Below the pieces are notes generated by a model. That model was given only the letters and a program-made list of their open reading frames with translations, was not told where the DNA came from and made no database searches. From positions 1-64,000 of the forward strand of contig CACJTS010000003.1 of the NCBI GenBank assembly GCA_902596355.1: DNA of 64,000 nucleotides. The letters run 5' to 3'. Origin of the DNA: an uncultured Pelagibacteraceae bacterium. GTDB taxonomy: Bacteria > Pseudomonadota > Alphaproteobacteria > Pelagibacterales > Pelagibacteraceae. A program made the translations under genes and the position numbers. Positions 29,727 to 39,427 of the stretch are shown piece by piece; position 1 is the stretch's first letter; each line of letters opens with the position of its first letter.

Positions 29727-30169
29727 TGAGACATGGCTTGGCAAATAAGAAATTAAATAGAACATCAGAGCACAGAAAAGCTTTACTTAAAAATATGCTT
29801 AATTCTTTGATTAAGTATGAGCAGATTAAAACTACTTTGCCAAAAGCTAAATTTTTAAAACCTCAAGCGGATAAAATAATAACATTAGGAAAAAAAGAAA
29901 CTTTACAGACAAGCAAAATGTTGGTTTCTAAACTACAAGATATTAAATCAGCTAATAAAGTTAAAAAAACACTTTCTAAAAGATATCAGAATAGAAAAGG
30001 TGGTTACACAAGAATAATTAAAGCTGGATTTAGATATGGAGATAATGCTCCAATGGCAATAATTGAATTTGTTGATAGAGACGTTGAAGCCAAGAGAGTT
30101 GATAAACCAAAAAAAAACACAACTAAAGAATCTCCTAAAACGGAAGAGAAAAAACAAGCTACAGCTTAA
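29726..30169 (+). CDS. rplQ: 50S ribosomal protein L17
   Basis: L17, 147 residues. The core (1-115) shows [42 protein letters not shown] and the end [20 protein letters not shown] Lys/Glu/Thr-rich tail of about 25 residues follows, longer than in E. coli (127 residues in total). It is the last ribosomal gene in the window; the pseudouridine synthase follows after 10 bases and may share the transcript. Confidence 0.97.
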   Translation: MRHGLANKKLNRTSEHRKALLKNMLNSLIKYEQIKTTLPKAKFLKPQADKIITLGKKETLQTSKMLVSKLQDIKSANKVKKTLSKRYQNRKGGYTRIIKAGFRYGDNAPMAIIEFVDRDVEAKRVDKPKKNTTKESPKTEEKKQATA

Positions 30170-30179
30170 ATCTTAAATC

Positions 30180-31097
30180 ATGAAAAAATCTTACATCGTT
30201 GATTCAACGTGTAATGATATGCGTTTGGACAGATGGTTAAGATTAAAAATTGGAAAAATTCCACAAGGACTTGTGGAGAAATACTTAAGAACAGGAAAAA
30301 TAAAACTCAATAGAAAGAAAGTTAAAAGCTCTTTTAAAGTAAAAACGAAAGATGAAATAAATATATTTAACATTGAATTTAAAGAAAGAATTCAACAAAA
30401 AAAAATTAAGTTTTTACCATCAAAAGAAATTATAAAATCAAATGAAGATCAAATCATTGACAACAATGACAATTTTGTTGTTTTAAACAAAGCATCAGGC
30501 ATATCAGTGCAAGGTGGAACTAAATCAAAAAAAAATCTAATTGATATTTTTGCTAAAAGTGAAATTTTTGAGGGAACAAAACCATATTCTGTTCATAGAT
30601 TGGATAAAGATACTTCTGGAGTTTTTATTATGGCCAAAAACAGAGAGAGCGCTCAATTGCTTACTTCTTTATTTAGACTAAGAAAAGTACATAAAACTTA
30701 TTTAGCTATCTGCCAAGGTGAAATTAATAAAAAAACCGGCGTATGGAATGATGATTTAATTAGGTACGACGGTGATAAAAAAATAATTGAAAAAGCAAAA
30801 ACAATTTTCACAGTTATTGATAAAAATTCTGAAGCAAGTTTATTAGAATTAAAACCTATTACTGGACGAAAACATCAGTTAAGAAAACAATTATATGCAA
30901 TTGGAAATCCTATATTTGGAGATACAAAATATAAATTATCAAATTCCAATAAAGGAATTAATAAAAATTTAATGTTACATTCATATCAAATTAAATTTAA
31001 AATTAATGACATAAAACATACTTATTCAGCATTGTTACCTGATTATTTTAAAAAACTTTTAAAATCTAAAAGACTTAGATCTTCAAATTTGAAATAA
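30180..31097 (+). CDS. rluC: 23S rRNA pseudouridine synthase, RluC/RluD type
   Basis: RluA-family pseudouridine synthase, 305 residues, converting specific uridines in 23S rRNA. An S4-like RNA-binding domain occupies about 12-75 ([30 protein letters not shown]). The catalytic motif HRLDKDTSG has its Asp at D142, and the closing [10 protein letters not shown] segment is intact. RluC (three sites) and RluD are hard to tell apart by eye; the size and position fit RluC. The 3' end overlaps the convergent lipB by 23 bases. Confidence 0.82.
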   Translation: MKKSYIVDSTCNDMRLDRWLRLKIGKIPQGLVEKYLRTGKIKLNRKKVKSSFKVKTKDEINIFNIEFKERIQQKKIKFLPSKEIIKSNEDQIIDNNDNFVVLNKASGISVQGGTKSKKNLIDIFAKSEIFEGTKPYSVHRLDKDTSGVFIMAKNRESAQLLTSLFRLRKVHKTYLAICQGEINKKTGVWNDDLIRYDGDKKIIEKAKTIFTVIDKNSEASLLELKPITGRKHQLRKQLYAIGNPIFGDTKYKLSNSNKGINKNLMLHSYQIKFKINDIKHTYSALLPDYFKKLLKSKRLRSSNLK

Positions 31098-31692
31098 AAT
31101 TATTTATTAATATATCACCTAGATTTGAGTAATCCTGATCTAAAATATTTTTTAAATTAGTTACTCCTTTATCTGAAATACCACATGGTATAATTTTTTT
31201 ATAATTTTCTAAATCATTATTTATATTTATTGCAAAACCATGATAGGCAATCCATTTGCTAACCCTGATACCTATCGCAGCAATTTTTTTAACCTCATTA
31301 TTAGATTTATGCCATATTCCGATATTATCTTTATCTGGAAAAGTTTCTATTTTATAAAACTTTAAAGTTTCTATTATAGTTTTTTCAATAATTGTTATAA
31401 ATTTTCTTATATCTTTATTTTTTCTTAAATCTAAAACAAAATAACAAATTAATTGACCTGGTCCATGGTAAGTAATTTTACCACCTCTATTTGTTTGTAA
31501 TATTTTAATGGATTTATCTATAATCTCATTATCTTTATAGGAAGTTCCTGCTGTAAAAATTTCATTATGCTCTAAAGTCCAAATTAATTCTTGCTTATTA
31601 TTTTCATACAAATCCTTTAATCTGGATTCTAATACATTAATAGCATCAAAATAATTTATTGGTTTTATTGACTTTTTGATTTCTATGTTCAT
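31075..31692 (-). CDS. lipB: Octanoyl-[acyl-carrier-protein]:protein octanoyltransferase LipB
   Basis: LipB, 205 residues, transfers octanoate from ACP to lipoyl domains as the first step of lipoate synthesis. Motifs: [17 protein letters not shown] (from residue 69), the catalytic Lys in [10 protein letters not shown] (K136) and the catalytic Cys in IIPCGI (C170). It is divergent from mgtE across 61 bases and tail-to-tail with the pseudouridine synthase, overlapping it by 23 bases, so their two mRNAs are complementary at the 3' ends. lipA is not in the window. Confidence 0.95.
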   Translation of the reverse strand: MNIEIKKSIKPINYFDAINVLESRLKDLYENNKQELIWTLEHNEIFTAGTSYKDNEIIDKSIKILQTNRGGKITYHGPGQLICYFVLDLRKNKDIRKFITIIEKTIIETLKFYKIETFPDKDNIGIWHKSNNEVKKIAAIGIRVSKWIAYHGFAININNDLENYKKIIPCGISDKGVTNLKNILDQDYSNLGDILINNFISNLKI

Positions 31693-31753
31693 TTATAATT
31701 TGTATTATCTTTATTATGTATTAATAGTGCAAATCTAAATTATAGGTAGATTT

Positions 31754-33127
31754 ATGTCTTTAACAAAAAAAACTAAGGATAAAAAAGTAAATTTTGAATT
31801 TAATAAAGAGTATATAAGAGTTGTTACTAGTAAAATAGCCAACAATGATGCTCAATTTATTACCAATTCATTTAATGAAATGCACCCTGCTGATGCTGCA
31901 GATATTATTGAGCACCTTAGCGATGGTGATAGAGAAAGTTTAATTAAATTAAATAATTTCAATATTGATCCTGAGGTTTTTGTTGAATTAAATGAATCTA
32001 TACAGTCTGAAATTATTACCTATTTATCTTCAGATTCTATAGTAAGTATTCTAAAAGGTTTAGAGTCAGACGATGCTATATCTATATTAGAAAATGTTCC
32101 TGAAGAGGATAAAAATGCAATTCTTAGCTCTTTACCACCAAAGGATAGATTTGCTCTACTTGAAAGCTTAAGCTATCCAGAGGACACTGCAGCTAGACTT
32201 ATGCAGCGTGAATTTACTGCAATACCAAGTAATTGGTCTGTAGGTCAAACAATTGACTATTTAAGAGAAAACAAAGATTTACCAGAGGAGTTTTTAGAAA
32301 TTTTTATTGTTAATGAGGACTTTAAACCAATAGGCACTGTTCCTTCATCTAGAGTTTTAACAACACCACGTGATACTAAAATGGCAACAATTATGTCGGA
32401 GTCGCAATTATTAATTCCTGTTGAAATGGACAAAGAGGAAGTTGCTAATTTATTTGAAAATTATAATTTAAATTCAGCTGCTGTTGTAGACAAAAACAAC
32501 AAATTAGTTGGAATGATTATGAACGATGACGTTTTGACTGTCTTGAAAGAAGAAGCTGAGGAAGACGCTTTAAGATTAGCAGGGGTAGGAGATGAAGAAA
32601 TTACTGATGGTGTTGTAAAAAAAACAAAGAGAAGATTCAATTGGCTTTTGCTTAATTTATTTACTGCCTTTCTAGCCACATGGTGCATTAGCTTATTTGG
32701 AGCAACAATTGAACAAATGGTAGTATTAGCTTTCTTAATGCCTATTGTAGCATCAATGGGAGGAAATGCTGGAATGCAAACACTTGCAGTTACAGTAAGA
32801 ACTATAGCTACAAATGATTTAACTCAAAATAACTTTTCATCAAATGTATTTAAAGAATTTTCTATTGGTATTCTAAATGGAATTATATTTGCAGCAATAA
32901 GTGCTTTTATTGTTCAGATATGGTTTCAAGATAATATCCTTTCATTGATTATAGCAATATCAATGGTACTAACAATGATCATAGCTGGATTATTTGGTAT
33001 ATTAGTTCCTTTTACCTTAAAAAAAATGAATATAGATCCAGCGATTGCTTCAAGTGTTTTTGTGACGACGATTACAGATGTAATTGGTTTCGTTTCTTTT
33101 TTGGGTGTTGGAGCATATTTTTTATAA
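31754..33127 (+). CDS. mgtE: Magnesium transporter MgtE
   Basis: MgtE, 457 residues. The cytosolic N domain (about 20-140, with repeats such as HPADAADIIEHL and EDKNAILSSLPP), two CBS domains (about 145-270) that sense Mg2+, a connecting helix, and five membrane helices (about 295-455) are all visible. The pore segment is FLMPIVASMGGNAGMQTLAVTVRTIA. It would be a Mg2+ channel/transporter in the inner membrane. It is divergent from lipB and ends 2 bases before the convergent panC. Confidence 0.95.
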   Translation: MSLTKKTKDKKVNFEFNKEYIRVVTSKIANNDAQFITNSFNEMHPADAADIIEHLSDGDRESLIKLNNFNIDPEVFVELNESIQSEIITYLSSDSIVSILKGLESDDAISILENVPEEDKNAILSSLPPKDRFALLESLSYPEDTAARLMQREFTAIPSNWSVGQTIDYLRENKDLPEEFLEIFIVNEDFKPIGTVPSSRVLTTPRDTKMATIMSESQLLIPVEMDKEEVANLFENYNLNSAAVVDKNNKLVGMIMNDDVLTVLKEEAEEDALRLAGVGDEEITDGVVKKTKRRFNWLLLNLFTAFLATWCISLFGATIEQMVVLAFLMPIVASMGGNAGMQTLAVTVRTIATNDLTQNNFSSNVFKEFSIGILNGIIFAAISAFIVQIWFQDNILSLIIAISMVLTMIIAGLFGILVPFTLKKMNIDPAIASSVFVTTITDVIGFVSFLGVGAYFL

Positions 33128-33129
33128 AA

Positions 33130-33945
33130 TTACAGGTTATCAATCAATCTGATATTATTTAAATAATAAGCAATAAATAATCTTGAATTTTTATTTGTAC
33201 TTGAAATTTTTAAATTTTTTATATTTCTTAGCTCTAAATAATCGATTTTAATTTTATAATTATTTTTTAATTCTATTTTTTGAAGATTTAAAAAGCTTCT
33301 AATATTTTTTTTTTTTTTAATATATTTTTTAATACCTACTAGTTTTTCATAAATTTTTGCTGCTATGACTAAATTAGGCTTCTTTAAAAGAAAGTTTCTT
33401 GATGAAAGTGCTACATTATTCCTATCTCGAATTGTTTTACAAGGAATAACCTTAGTTTTATATTTTTTTTCTAATTCTTTTTTTACCAAATATAGTTGTT
33501 GAAAATCTTTTTCTCCCATAAATATTTTTTTAGGTTTCACAATATTAGTTAGTTTATTCATTACATCTAAAACACCTTCAAAATGACCTTTTCTAAATTT
33601 AGCACATAAAATTTTATCTTTTTTTTGCAATGTAATTTTTGATTTTTTTTTATCGTTGTATATTTCTTTAAATTTAGGAAGATAAACAAAGTCAACTTTT
33701 TTGCTTTTTTTAAGAATTTTTAAATCTTTATTGATATTACGTGGATAGGATTTTAAATCTTTTTTGTTATTAAATTGTTTTGGATTAACAAAAATACTAA
33801 CAATTGTTTTTTTACAAAGTTTATTTGATTTATTTATTAGCGATAAATGACCTTTATGTATTCCACCCATAGTAGGCACAAAGCCTAGGTCATTAAATGG
33901 CCTTAATGATTCAAATAATGACGTGTTGTTTAATAAAATTTTCAT
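33130..33945 (-). CDS. panC: Pantothenate synthetase
   Basis: PanC joins pantoate and beta-alanine with ATP. I chose the ATG at 33945 (271 residues), which begins MKILLNNTSL and matches the family; an upstream ATG at 33975 would add 10 poorly matching residues. Motifs: PTMGGIHKGH (24-33, the HxGH nucleotide site), SIFVNPKQF, MGEKDFQQLYLV and ALSSRNFLL. It is very lysine-rich. It stands alone on the minus strand between mgtE and galU; panB was not seen nearby. Confidence 0.93.
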   Translation of the reverse strand: MKILLNNTSLFESLRPFNDLGFVPTMGGIHKGHLSLINKSNKLCKKTIVSIFVNPKQFNNKKDLKSYPRNINKDLKILKKSKKVDFVYLPKFKEIYNDKKKSKITLQKKDKILCAKFRKGHFEGVLDVMNKLTNIVKPKKIFMGEKDFQQLYLVKKELEKKYKTKVIPCKTIRDRNNVALSSRNFLLKKPNLVIAAKIYEKLVGIKKYIKKKKNIRSFLNLQKIELKNNYKIKIDYLELRNIKNLKISSTNKNSRLFIAYYLNNIRLIDNL

Positions 33946-33979
33946 TTGTATAAAAATATTTAATAAGTAAAACATTTAA

Positions 33980-34795
33980 ATGATTAAACAAGCAATTATT
34001 CCTCTGGCTGGACTTGGAACTCGGTTACTACCTTTAACAAGTGTTTTTGCTAAAGAACTTCTACCCATTAATGGAAGACCTGGAATTGAATATATTCTTG
34101 ATGAATGTATTGAGGCAGGTATTAAAGAGATTGTATTTATTATCTCTATTAAAAAATTAATGATTAAAAAATATTTTTATTGTGATCAGTTTTATAAAAA
34201 TATTATTAAAAAAAAAAACGATCCTAGAATAATTAATGAATATAAAAAGATACTTAAATATAAAAATAGAATTAAGTTTGTTTTTCAAAATATTCCAAAG
34301 GGCACAGGTGATGCTGTCCTTAAAACACAAAAATATATTAAAAATAAGTATTTTTTAATGTTGTTACCAGATGATTTAATAATTAAAAAAAATTGCTCTA
34401 AGTCAATGATCAAGGTTCATAAAAAATATAAAGCTTCAGTTATGGCATCTATGAAAGTAAAAAAAAACAATGTTTCAAGATGGGGAATATATAAAATTAA
34501 TAAAAAATTAAATAAAAGAAATTATGTTATAGATGGTGTTGTTGAAAAACCAACAGTAAAAAAAGCTCCGTCTAACAATGCTGTTATTGGAAGATATATA
34601 TTACCGCGTACAATTTTTAAAAAAATAAAAGCTCTTAAGCCTGGTAAAGGTAAAGAGATACATATTACTGATGCAATACAGTTATTAATAAATGATAAAG
34701 AAAAATTTGTAGCTCATAATTTTGAAGGTAAATACCTTGATTGTGGAACAATGAGTGGCTATATCAATTCCTCAAAAGAAATAGGCAAGATATGA
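33980..34795 (+). CDS. galU: UTP-glucose-1-phosphate uridylyltransferase
   Basis: GalU makes UDP-glucose from UTP and glucose 1-phosphate. Of its 271 residues, the N-terminus carries the nucleotidyltransferase signature LAGLGTRLLP (9-18) with KELLPINGRPGIEYILDECIEAGI, then GTGDAVL, LPDD, and EKP plus the C-terminal EGKYLDCGTMSGYINS. It is slightly shorter than many GalU proteins. The stop overlaps ugd by four bases (ATGA), so UDP-glucose and its oxidation to UDP-glucuronate are probably produced by coupled genes. Confidence 0.93.
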   Translation: MIKQAIIPLAGLGTRLLPLTSVFAKELLPINGRPGIEYILDECIEAGIKEIVFIISIKKLMIKKYFYCDQFYKNIIKKKNDPRIINEYKKILKYKNRIKFVFQNIPKGTGDAVLKTQKYIKNKYFLMLLPDDLIIKKNCSKSMIKVHKKYKASVMASMKVKKNNVSRWGIYKINKKLNKRNYVIDGVVEKPTVKKAPSNNAVIGRYILPRTIFKKIKALKPGKGKEIHITDAIQLLINDKEKFVAHNFEGKYLDCGTMSGYINSSKEIGKI

Positions 34796-36090
34796 AATTA
34801 TGTATGATCGGTACTGGTTATGTTGGTTTAGTGAGTGGAGTCTGTTTTTCAGATTTAGGTAATGACGTAATATGTGTTGATAAAAATATTAATAAAATTA
34901 ATAATTTAAAAAATGGTATAATTCCAATTTATGAACCCGGCCTAGAAGAGTTGGTTTTAAAAAATTATAAGAATAAAAGATTAAATTTCTCAACAAACAT
35001 TAAAGACTCTGTAAAAAAATCAGATATCATATTTATCTGTGTGGGAACCCCAACAAAAAAAAATGGTAATAGTGCAGATTTAAGTCAAGTATATTCTGTT
35101 GGAAATGAAATATCAAAATCTATAAATAAATTTAAAATTATAATAAATAAATCCACAGTACCTGTTACTACAGGCGATGAACTAGAAAAAATAATATCAA
35201 AAAAAATAAATAAAAAATACTTTTCAGTAGTTTCTAACCCTGAATTTTTGAGAGAAGGTGAGGCTATTAGAGATTTTATCTATCCAGACAGAATAGTAGT
35301 AGGATCTAATGATAATAAATCTCAAAAAATACTAAAAAATTTATATTCACCATTAATTTCTAAAGGTGCAAAATTTATTTCCACAAAAAGAAGAGCTGCT
35401 GAGTTGATTAAATATGCTTCAAATGCTTTCCTAGCAACGAAAATTAGCTTTATAAATGAGATTGCAAATTTATGTGAAAAAACAGATATTGACGTTGAAG
35501 ATATCTCGATTGGCATTGGGCTTGATAAAAGAATTGGTAGCAGATTTTTAAGAGCTGGACCTTCATATGGTGGATCATGTTTCCCGAAAGATACTAAAGC
35601 CATAGTTTCTACTGCTGAGAAATTTAAAACCAACTTATCAATTATAAAAAGTGTTATTAAATCTAATAATAATAGGTCTGATTTATTATCTAAAAGAGTT
35701 AATTTAATTTTAAAAAACAAAATTAAAAATAAAGTTGTATCTTTTTTAGGTGTAACTTTTAAAGCAAATACAGATGATATGAGAGACTCATCTAGCCTAA
35801 AATTAATACCCTTCCTATCTAAAAAAGGTGCTAAAATTAAATATTACGATCCTACCGGATCAAAAAAAGAATTTAAAAAATTAAAAAATGTTGAATTTTC
35901 TAATTCAATAGAGGAATCTGTTAAAGGATCAGATATTGTAATTATACATACAGAATGGAATGATTTTAAATCAATTAATTTTAAAAAATTTTCACAAAAT
36001 AAAAAACTTATTATTTATGATATGAGAAATATTTATTCACCAGATAAAATTAAAAAACTTGGTTTAAAATATTTCGGAATTGGAAGATAA
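34792..36090 (+). CDS. ugd: UDP-glucose 6-dehydrogenase
   Basis: NAD-dependent dehydrogenase of the UDP-glucose/GDP-mannose family, 432 residues from the ATG at 34792, which gives the Rossmann start MKLCMIGTGYVGLVSG (GxGxxG at 7-12). An earlier ATG at 34741 lies deep in galU and is unlikely. The catalytic Cys is C263 in GGSCFPKDTKA; the NPEFLREGEAI, KYASNAFLATKISFINEIA and GVTFKANTDDMRDS segments are also standard. It makes UDP-glucuronate for surface polysaccharide. It is convergent with the RidA gene, with a 1-base gap. Confidence 0.93.
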   Translation: MKLCMIGTGYVGLVSGVCFSDLGNDVICVDKNINKINNLKNGIIPIYEPGLEELVLKNYKNKRLNFSTNIKDSVKKSDIIFICVGTPTKKNGNSADLSQVYSVGNEISKSINKFKIIINKSTVPVTTGDELEKIISKKINKKYFSVVSNPEFLREGEAIRDFIYPDRIVVGSNDNKSQKILKNLYSPLISKGAKFISTKRRAAELIKYASNAFLATKISFINEIANLCEKTDIDVEDISIGIGLDKRIGSRFLRAGPSYGGSCFPKDTKAIVSTAEKFKTNLSIIKSVIKSNNNRSDLLSKRVNLILKNKIKNKVVSFLGVTFKANTDDMRDSSSLKLIPFLSKKGAKIKYYDPTGSKKEFKKLKNVEFSNSIEESVKGSDIVIIHTEWNDFKSINFKKFSQNKKLIIYDMRNIYSPDKIKKLGLKYFGIGR

Positions 36091-36091
36091 T

Positions 36092-36553
36092 TTACTTTAA
36101 TTCAAAAATTGCATCAACTTCAACGGATACACCAAGTGGCAAGCTATTTGTACTTACAGCTGCTCTAGTATGCATTCCAGCTTCACCAAAAACAGAAGTA
36201 ATTAAATCTGAAGCACCATTAATTACTTTTGGCTGCTCAGTAAAGTTATCAGTAGAATTGACAAAACCTGTTAATTTTACGCATGATTTAATTTTAGAAA
36301 GATCTCCATGACAAGCTTCTTTTGCTTGAGATATAATACTTAAACCACATCTTTCAGCTGCTTTGTAACCATCATCAACAGACAGATCTTTTCCAACTTT
36401 TCCTTTTATTAATTCACTATTTTCTGAAATAGAAATTTGTCCTGAAATATATAGTAAATTTCCAACAATTTTTGTAGCAACATAAGAGCCGACAGGTGGT
36501 TTTGCTTGTGGAAGGTTAATTTTTAATTCTTTAATTTTATTTTCAAAATCCAT
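36092..36553 (-). CDS. RidA-family (YjgF/L-PSP) protein, long type
   Basis: A RidA/YjgF/UK114-fold protein of 153 residues, longer than true RidA (~128). It begins near PQAKPPVGSYVATKIVGNLLYISGQ, typical of the YjgF_like_1 subgroup, and keeps an Arg equivalent to the substrate-carboxylate anchor (R130, MHTRAAVSTNSLPLG). True RidA hydrolyses reactive enamine/imine intermediates; activity of this subgroup is not certain. The ATG at 36553 is preferred because it leaves 1 base to the upstream stop; one at 36568 would overlap that gene by 14 bases. Confidence 0.85.
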   Translation of the reverse strand: MDFENKIKELKINLPQAKPPVGSYVATKIVGNLLYISGQISISENSELIKGKVGKDLSVDDGYKAAERCGLSIISQAKEACHGDLSKIKSCVKLTGFVNSTDNFTEQPKVINGASDLITSVFGEAGMHTRAAVSTNSLPLGVSVEVDAIFELK

Positions 36554-36554
36554 T

Positions 36555-36839
36555 TTATTTTTCAGCAAACTCCTTAAGTGACTTACTATTTTTAAATTTA
36601 TTAAGCGTATCTTTTAAATTAAAGTTCTTTAATTTTTTTTTACCTTCTTCTATCTTTTTTGCTGTTTTAGATTTTATCTCTTCTGCTTTTTGCGAGGTTT
36701 CTTTTTTTAATTTATCAGATGTACATTTTGCATACTCTTTGCTTAATTTTTCATATTTTGAACAATCTTCAGCAGATGAAAATGTTAGACCAAATAAAGA
36801 AATGAATAGAACTGAAATTATGATTTTAATTATTTTCAT
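36555..36839 (-). CDS. Small exported lysine-rich helical protein, unknown function
   Basis: 94 residues. A clear signal peptide (about 1-23, KIIKIIISVLFISLFGLTFSSAE) is followed by two Cys in the mature part (DCSKYEKL...KCTSDKLKK), then a charged segment rich in Lys/Glu that is probably helical or coiled-coil (about 45-94). No family was recognised. Its ATG overlaps the topA stop (ATGA on the minus strand), so it is probably translated from the topA message. It would be periplasmic or envelope-associated. Confidence 0.75.
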   Translation of the reverse strand: MKIIKIIISVLFISLFGLTFSSAEDCSKYEKLSKEYAKCTSDKLKKETSQKAEEIKSKTAKKIEEGKKKLKNFNLKDTLNKFKNSKSLKEFAEK

Positions 36840-39427
36840 TTTTTAATTTTTTTAGTTTTTTTAGTTTTTTTATTTTTATCGTATTCTCTTCTTTTCTCAA
36901 TTAGTATAAGAGCCTCTTCCATTGTTAGCTCTGTTGGGTCTTTTTCTTCTGGTATAGTAGCATTTAGAGATTTGTATTTAATATATGGTCCATATTGACC
37001 TTTCATGATTCGGACTGGCTTTTTATCTTCAGGATGTTCTCCTAAGTCTTTTATAATTGAAGAAGACATTCTCCCAGGTTTTGCTTCAGCTATTAATGTA
37101 ATAGCTCTATTTAAACCTATAGAAAAAATTTCTTCTACATTTTCTAATCTAGCTGATTTATTTTCACATTTTAAATATGGTCCAAATCTACCTGTATTTA
37201 AGGTAATTTCTTTTTGATTTTCTGGATTGATACCCAATGATTGAGGTAACGAGCATAGAAATTTTGCTTTATCTATGTCAATATTTTCTAATTCAATTCC
37301 TTTTGGTATAGATACATTTTTCAATAGTTCATTTACCTCAGGTTTCTTTTTCTTAGTTTTTTTTCTTTTTTTAATTTTTTCTTCTTCAATATTCTCCTCA
37401 AGAACTTTCTCATACTGAAGATAAGGACCAAATCTTCCATTTTTTAGAAAAATATCATTTCCATTTTCGTGTTTTCCAATAAATTTTGGTTCCGCTAGTT
37501 GTGATTGAGCAGCTGCTTTAGCTTTCGATAGTGGTCTTGTAAATTTACATTCTGGATAGTTTGAACATCCAATAAAAGCACCTCCTCTAAAACTATTTTT
37601 TAAACTCAGTGAACCAGTATCGCATAACTGACATTTTCTAACTATCTTTCCTTCTTTATCAGTGTCAAATATCAATACTCCCAAACTTTCATTTAAAAGA
37701 TCTAAAACTTCTCGAGTCCTTTTTTCTTTTACTTCTGAAACATTGCTATTAAAGTCTTTCCAAAACATCTCTAGAACTTTTAACCAACTTTCTTTTCCAG
37801 AAGTTATTTCATCTAGCTGATTCTCTAGTCCAGCTGTGAAGTTATAATCCACATACTTTGAAAATAGTTTTTCTAAAAACGCAGAAATTAATTTACCTCT
37901 GTCAGTTGGGAAAAATCTTTTATTAACTATTTCTGCATAACCTCTATTTGTTATTGTAGAAATTATACTTGCATAAGTTGAAGGCCTACCAATTCCTAAC
38001 TCTTCTAATTTTTTAACCAAACTCGCTTCAGAGTAACGTGGGGGAGGTTGGGTAAAATGTTGTTCATCAATAAGAGCTTCTATATTAATTTGTCCTTTTG
38101 ACATCTCAGGTAAAATTTGTTCATCATCATCTTTGCTTTGATTTGAATAAACTTTTAAAAATCCATCAAATTTCAAAACCGATCCACTTGATTTACATAT
38201 AGTTTTACCGTCTTCAGACTCAATCGTTATTGTATTTCTATCAAATTTTGCTGTTTCCATTTGAGAAGATAGAGCTCTAGACCAAATTAAAGAATATAAT
38301 TTTTGCTGGTCGGAACTTAAATACTTTTTAACAGAATCTGGATTTCTATTAATATCAGTTGGTCTTATTGCTTCATGAGCTTCCTGAGCATTTTTTGCTT
38401 TTTTTCCTGAGTAATTATTTGGATTTTCTGGCAAGTATTCGTTACCATATTCTTTTTTAATAAAATTTCTAAAATCAGAGACAGCATCAGCTGATAAATT
38501 AGTTCCATCCGTTCTCATATAAGTAATTAACCCAACTGTATCTCCTTCAATTTCTATTCCTTGATAAAGTTTTTGTGCTATTTGCATTGTTCTTGATGCA
38601 CCAAAACCCAATCTACTAGAAGCAATTTGCTGAAGTGTTGAAGTAGTAAAGGGTCCTGAGGGATTTCTGCTAACAACTTTTGAGGAAATATCAGTTATGT
38701 TAAATTTTTTGGTCTTAATATTGGAAATTGCCTTTTCAATTTCCTCTTTATTTTTAAATGTGAATTTTTCAATTTTTTCTCCATCAAGTTGAGAAATACT
38801 TGCTGTAATTTTGCTTTTGTTTTTATCCTGAAAATTAATACTCAAAGTCCAAAACTCTTGAGGTTTGAATAATTCAATTTCATGTTCTCTTTCAGTAATC
38901 AATTTTAGCGCAACAGATTGGACTCTACCTGCTGATTTTGAACCAGGTAATTTAGTCCAAAGTATTGGTGATATATTAAATCCAACCAAATAATCTAATG
39001 CTCTTCTAGCCATGTATGCATCAACTAATAAGGGCTCTATCTGTCTTGGATTTTCAATACCATGTGTTACGGCTTTTTTGGTTATTTCATTAAATACCAC
39101 ACGTTCAATTTCTTTATCCTTTAAAAGTTTTTTTTCATCTAAATATTCTTTTACATGCCATGCTATTGCTTCACCCTCACGATCTGGGTCAGTAGCAAGA
39201 ATTATTTTTGAAGAATCTTTCGCAGCATCAGTAATTTCTTTTAAATATTTTTTTGAAAAGCTATCAACTTCCCATTCCATTTTAAAATTTTGATCAGGAT
39301 CAACTGATCCATTTTTTGAAGGAAGATCTCTAATATGACCATAGCTAGCTAAAACGGTATAGTTATCACCTAAATATTTATTAATTGTTTTCGCTTTAGC
39401 AGGGCTTTCAACTATGACTAGATTCAT
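36836..39427 (-). CDS. topA: DNA topoisomerase I
   Basis: Type IA topoisomerase, 863 residues; it relaxes negative supercoils. The Toprim domain is at the N-terminus (VIVESPAKAKTINKYLG, then ILATDPDREGEAIAWH). The active-site Tyr is Y303 in GLITYMRTDG. One Cys4 zinc finger (CQLCDTGS...CSNYPEC, about 600-625) is followed by three Topo_C-type repeats whose cores read GRFGPYLQYE, GRFGPYLKCE and GQYGPYIKYK, and a lysine-rich end. It lies downstream of plsY, with dprA absent between them, and overlaps the small exported protein by four bases. Confidence 0.97.
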   Translation of the reverse strand: MNLVIVESPAKAKTINKYLGDNYTVLASYGHIRDLPSKNGSVDPDQNFKMEWEVDSFSKKYLKEITDAAKDSSKIILATDPDREGEAIAWHVKEYLDEKKLLKDKEIERVVFNEITKKAVTHGIENPRQIEPLLVDAYMARRALDYLVGFNISPILWTKLPGSKSAGRVQSVALKLITEREHEIELFKPQEFWTLSINFQDKNKSKITASISQLDGEKIEKFTFKNKEEIEKAISNIKTKKFNITDISSKVVSRNPSGPFTTSTLQQIASSRLGFGASRTMQIAQKLYQGIEIEGDTVGLITYMRTDGTNLSADAVSDFRNFIKKEYGNEYLPENPNNYSGKKAKNAQEAHEAIRPTDINRNPDSVKKYLSSDQQKLYSLIWSRALSSQMETAKFDRNTITIESEDGKTICKSSGSVLKFDGFLKVYSNQSKDDDEQILPEMSKGQINIEALIDEQHFTQPPPRYSEASLVKKLEELGIGRPSTYASIISTITNRGYAEIVNKRFFPTDRGKLISAFLEKLFSKYVDYNFTAGLENQLDEITSGKESWLKVLEMFWKDFNSNVSEVKEKRTREVLDLLNESLGVLIFDTDKEGKIVRKCQLCDTGSLSLKNSFRGGAFIGCSNYPECKFTRPLSKAKAAAQSQLAEPKFIGKHENGNDIFLKNGRFGPYLQYEKVLEENIEEEKIKKRKKTKKKKPEVNELLKNVSIPKGIELENIDIDKAKFLCSLPQSLGINPENQKEITLNTGRFGPYLKCENKSARLENVEEIFSIGLNRAITLIAEAKPGRMSSSIIKDLGEHPEDKKPVRIMKGQYGPYIKYKSLNATIPEEKDPTELTMEEALILIEKRREYDKNKKTKKTKKIKK

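Noticed and set aside
31693-31753. TTGTAT-16-TAATAG as an mgtE promoter
   Set aside because: Matches are weak and the 61-base gap is nearly all A/T, so many equivalent matches exist; no Mg-sensing leader structure was visible.
37100-37450. Repeated GRFGPYL-type segments in topA considered as a DNA repeat
   Set aside because: They are the protein-level Topo_C domain repeats of bacterial topoisomerase I; nucleotide similarity is low.
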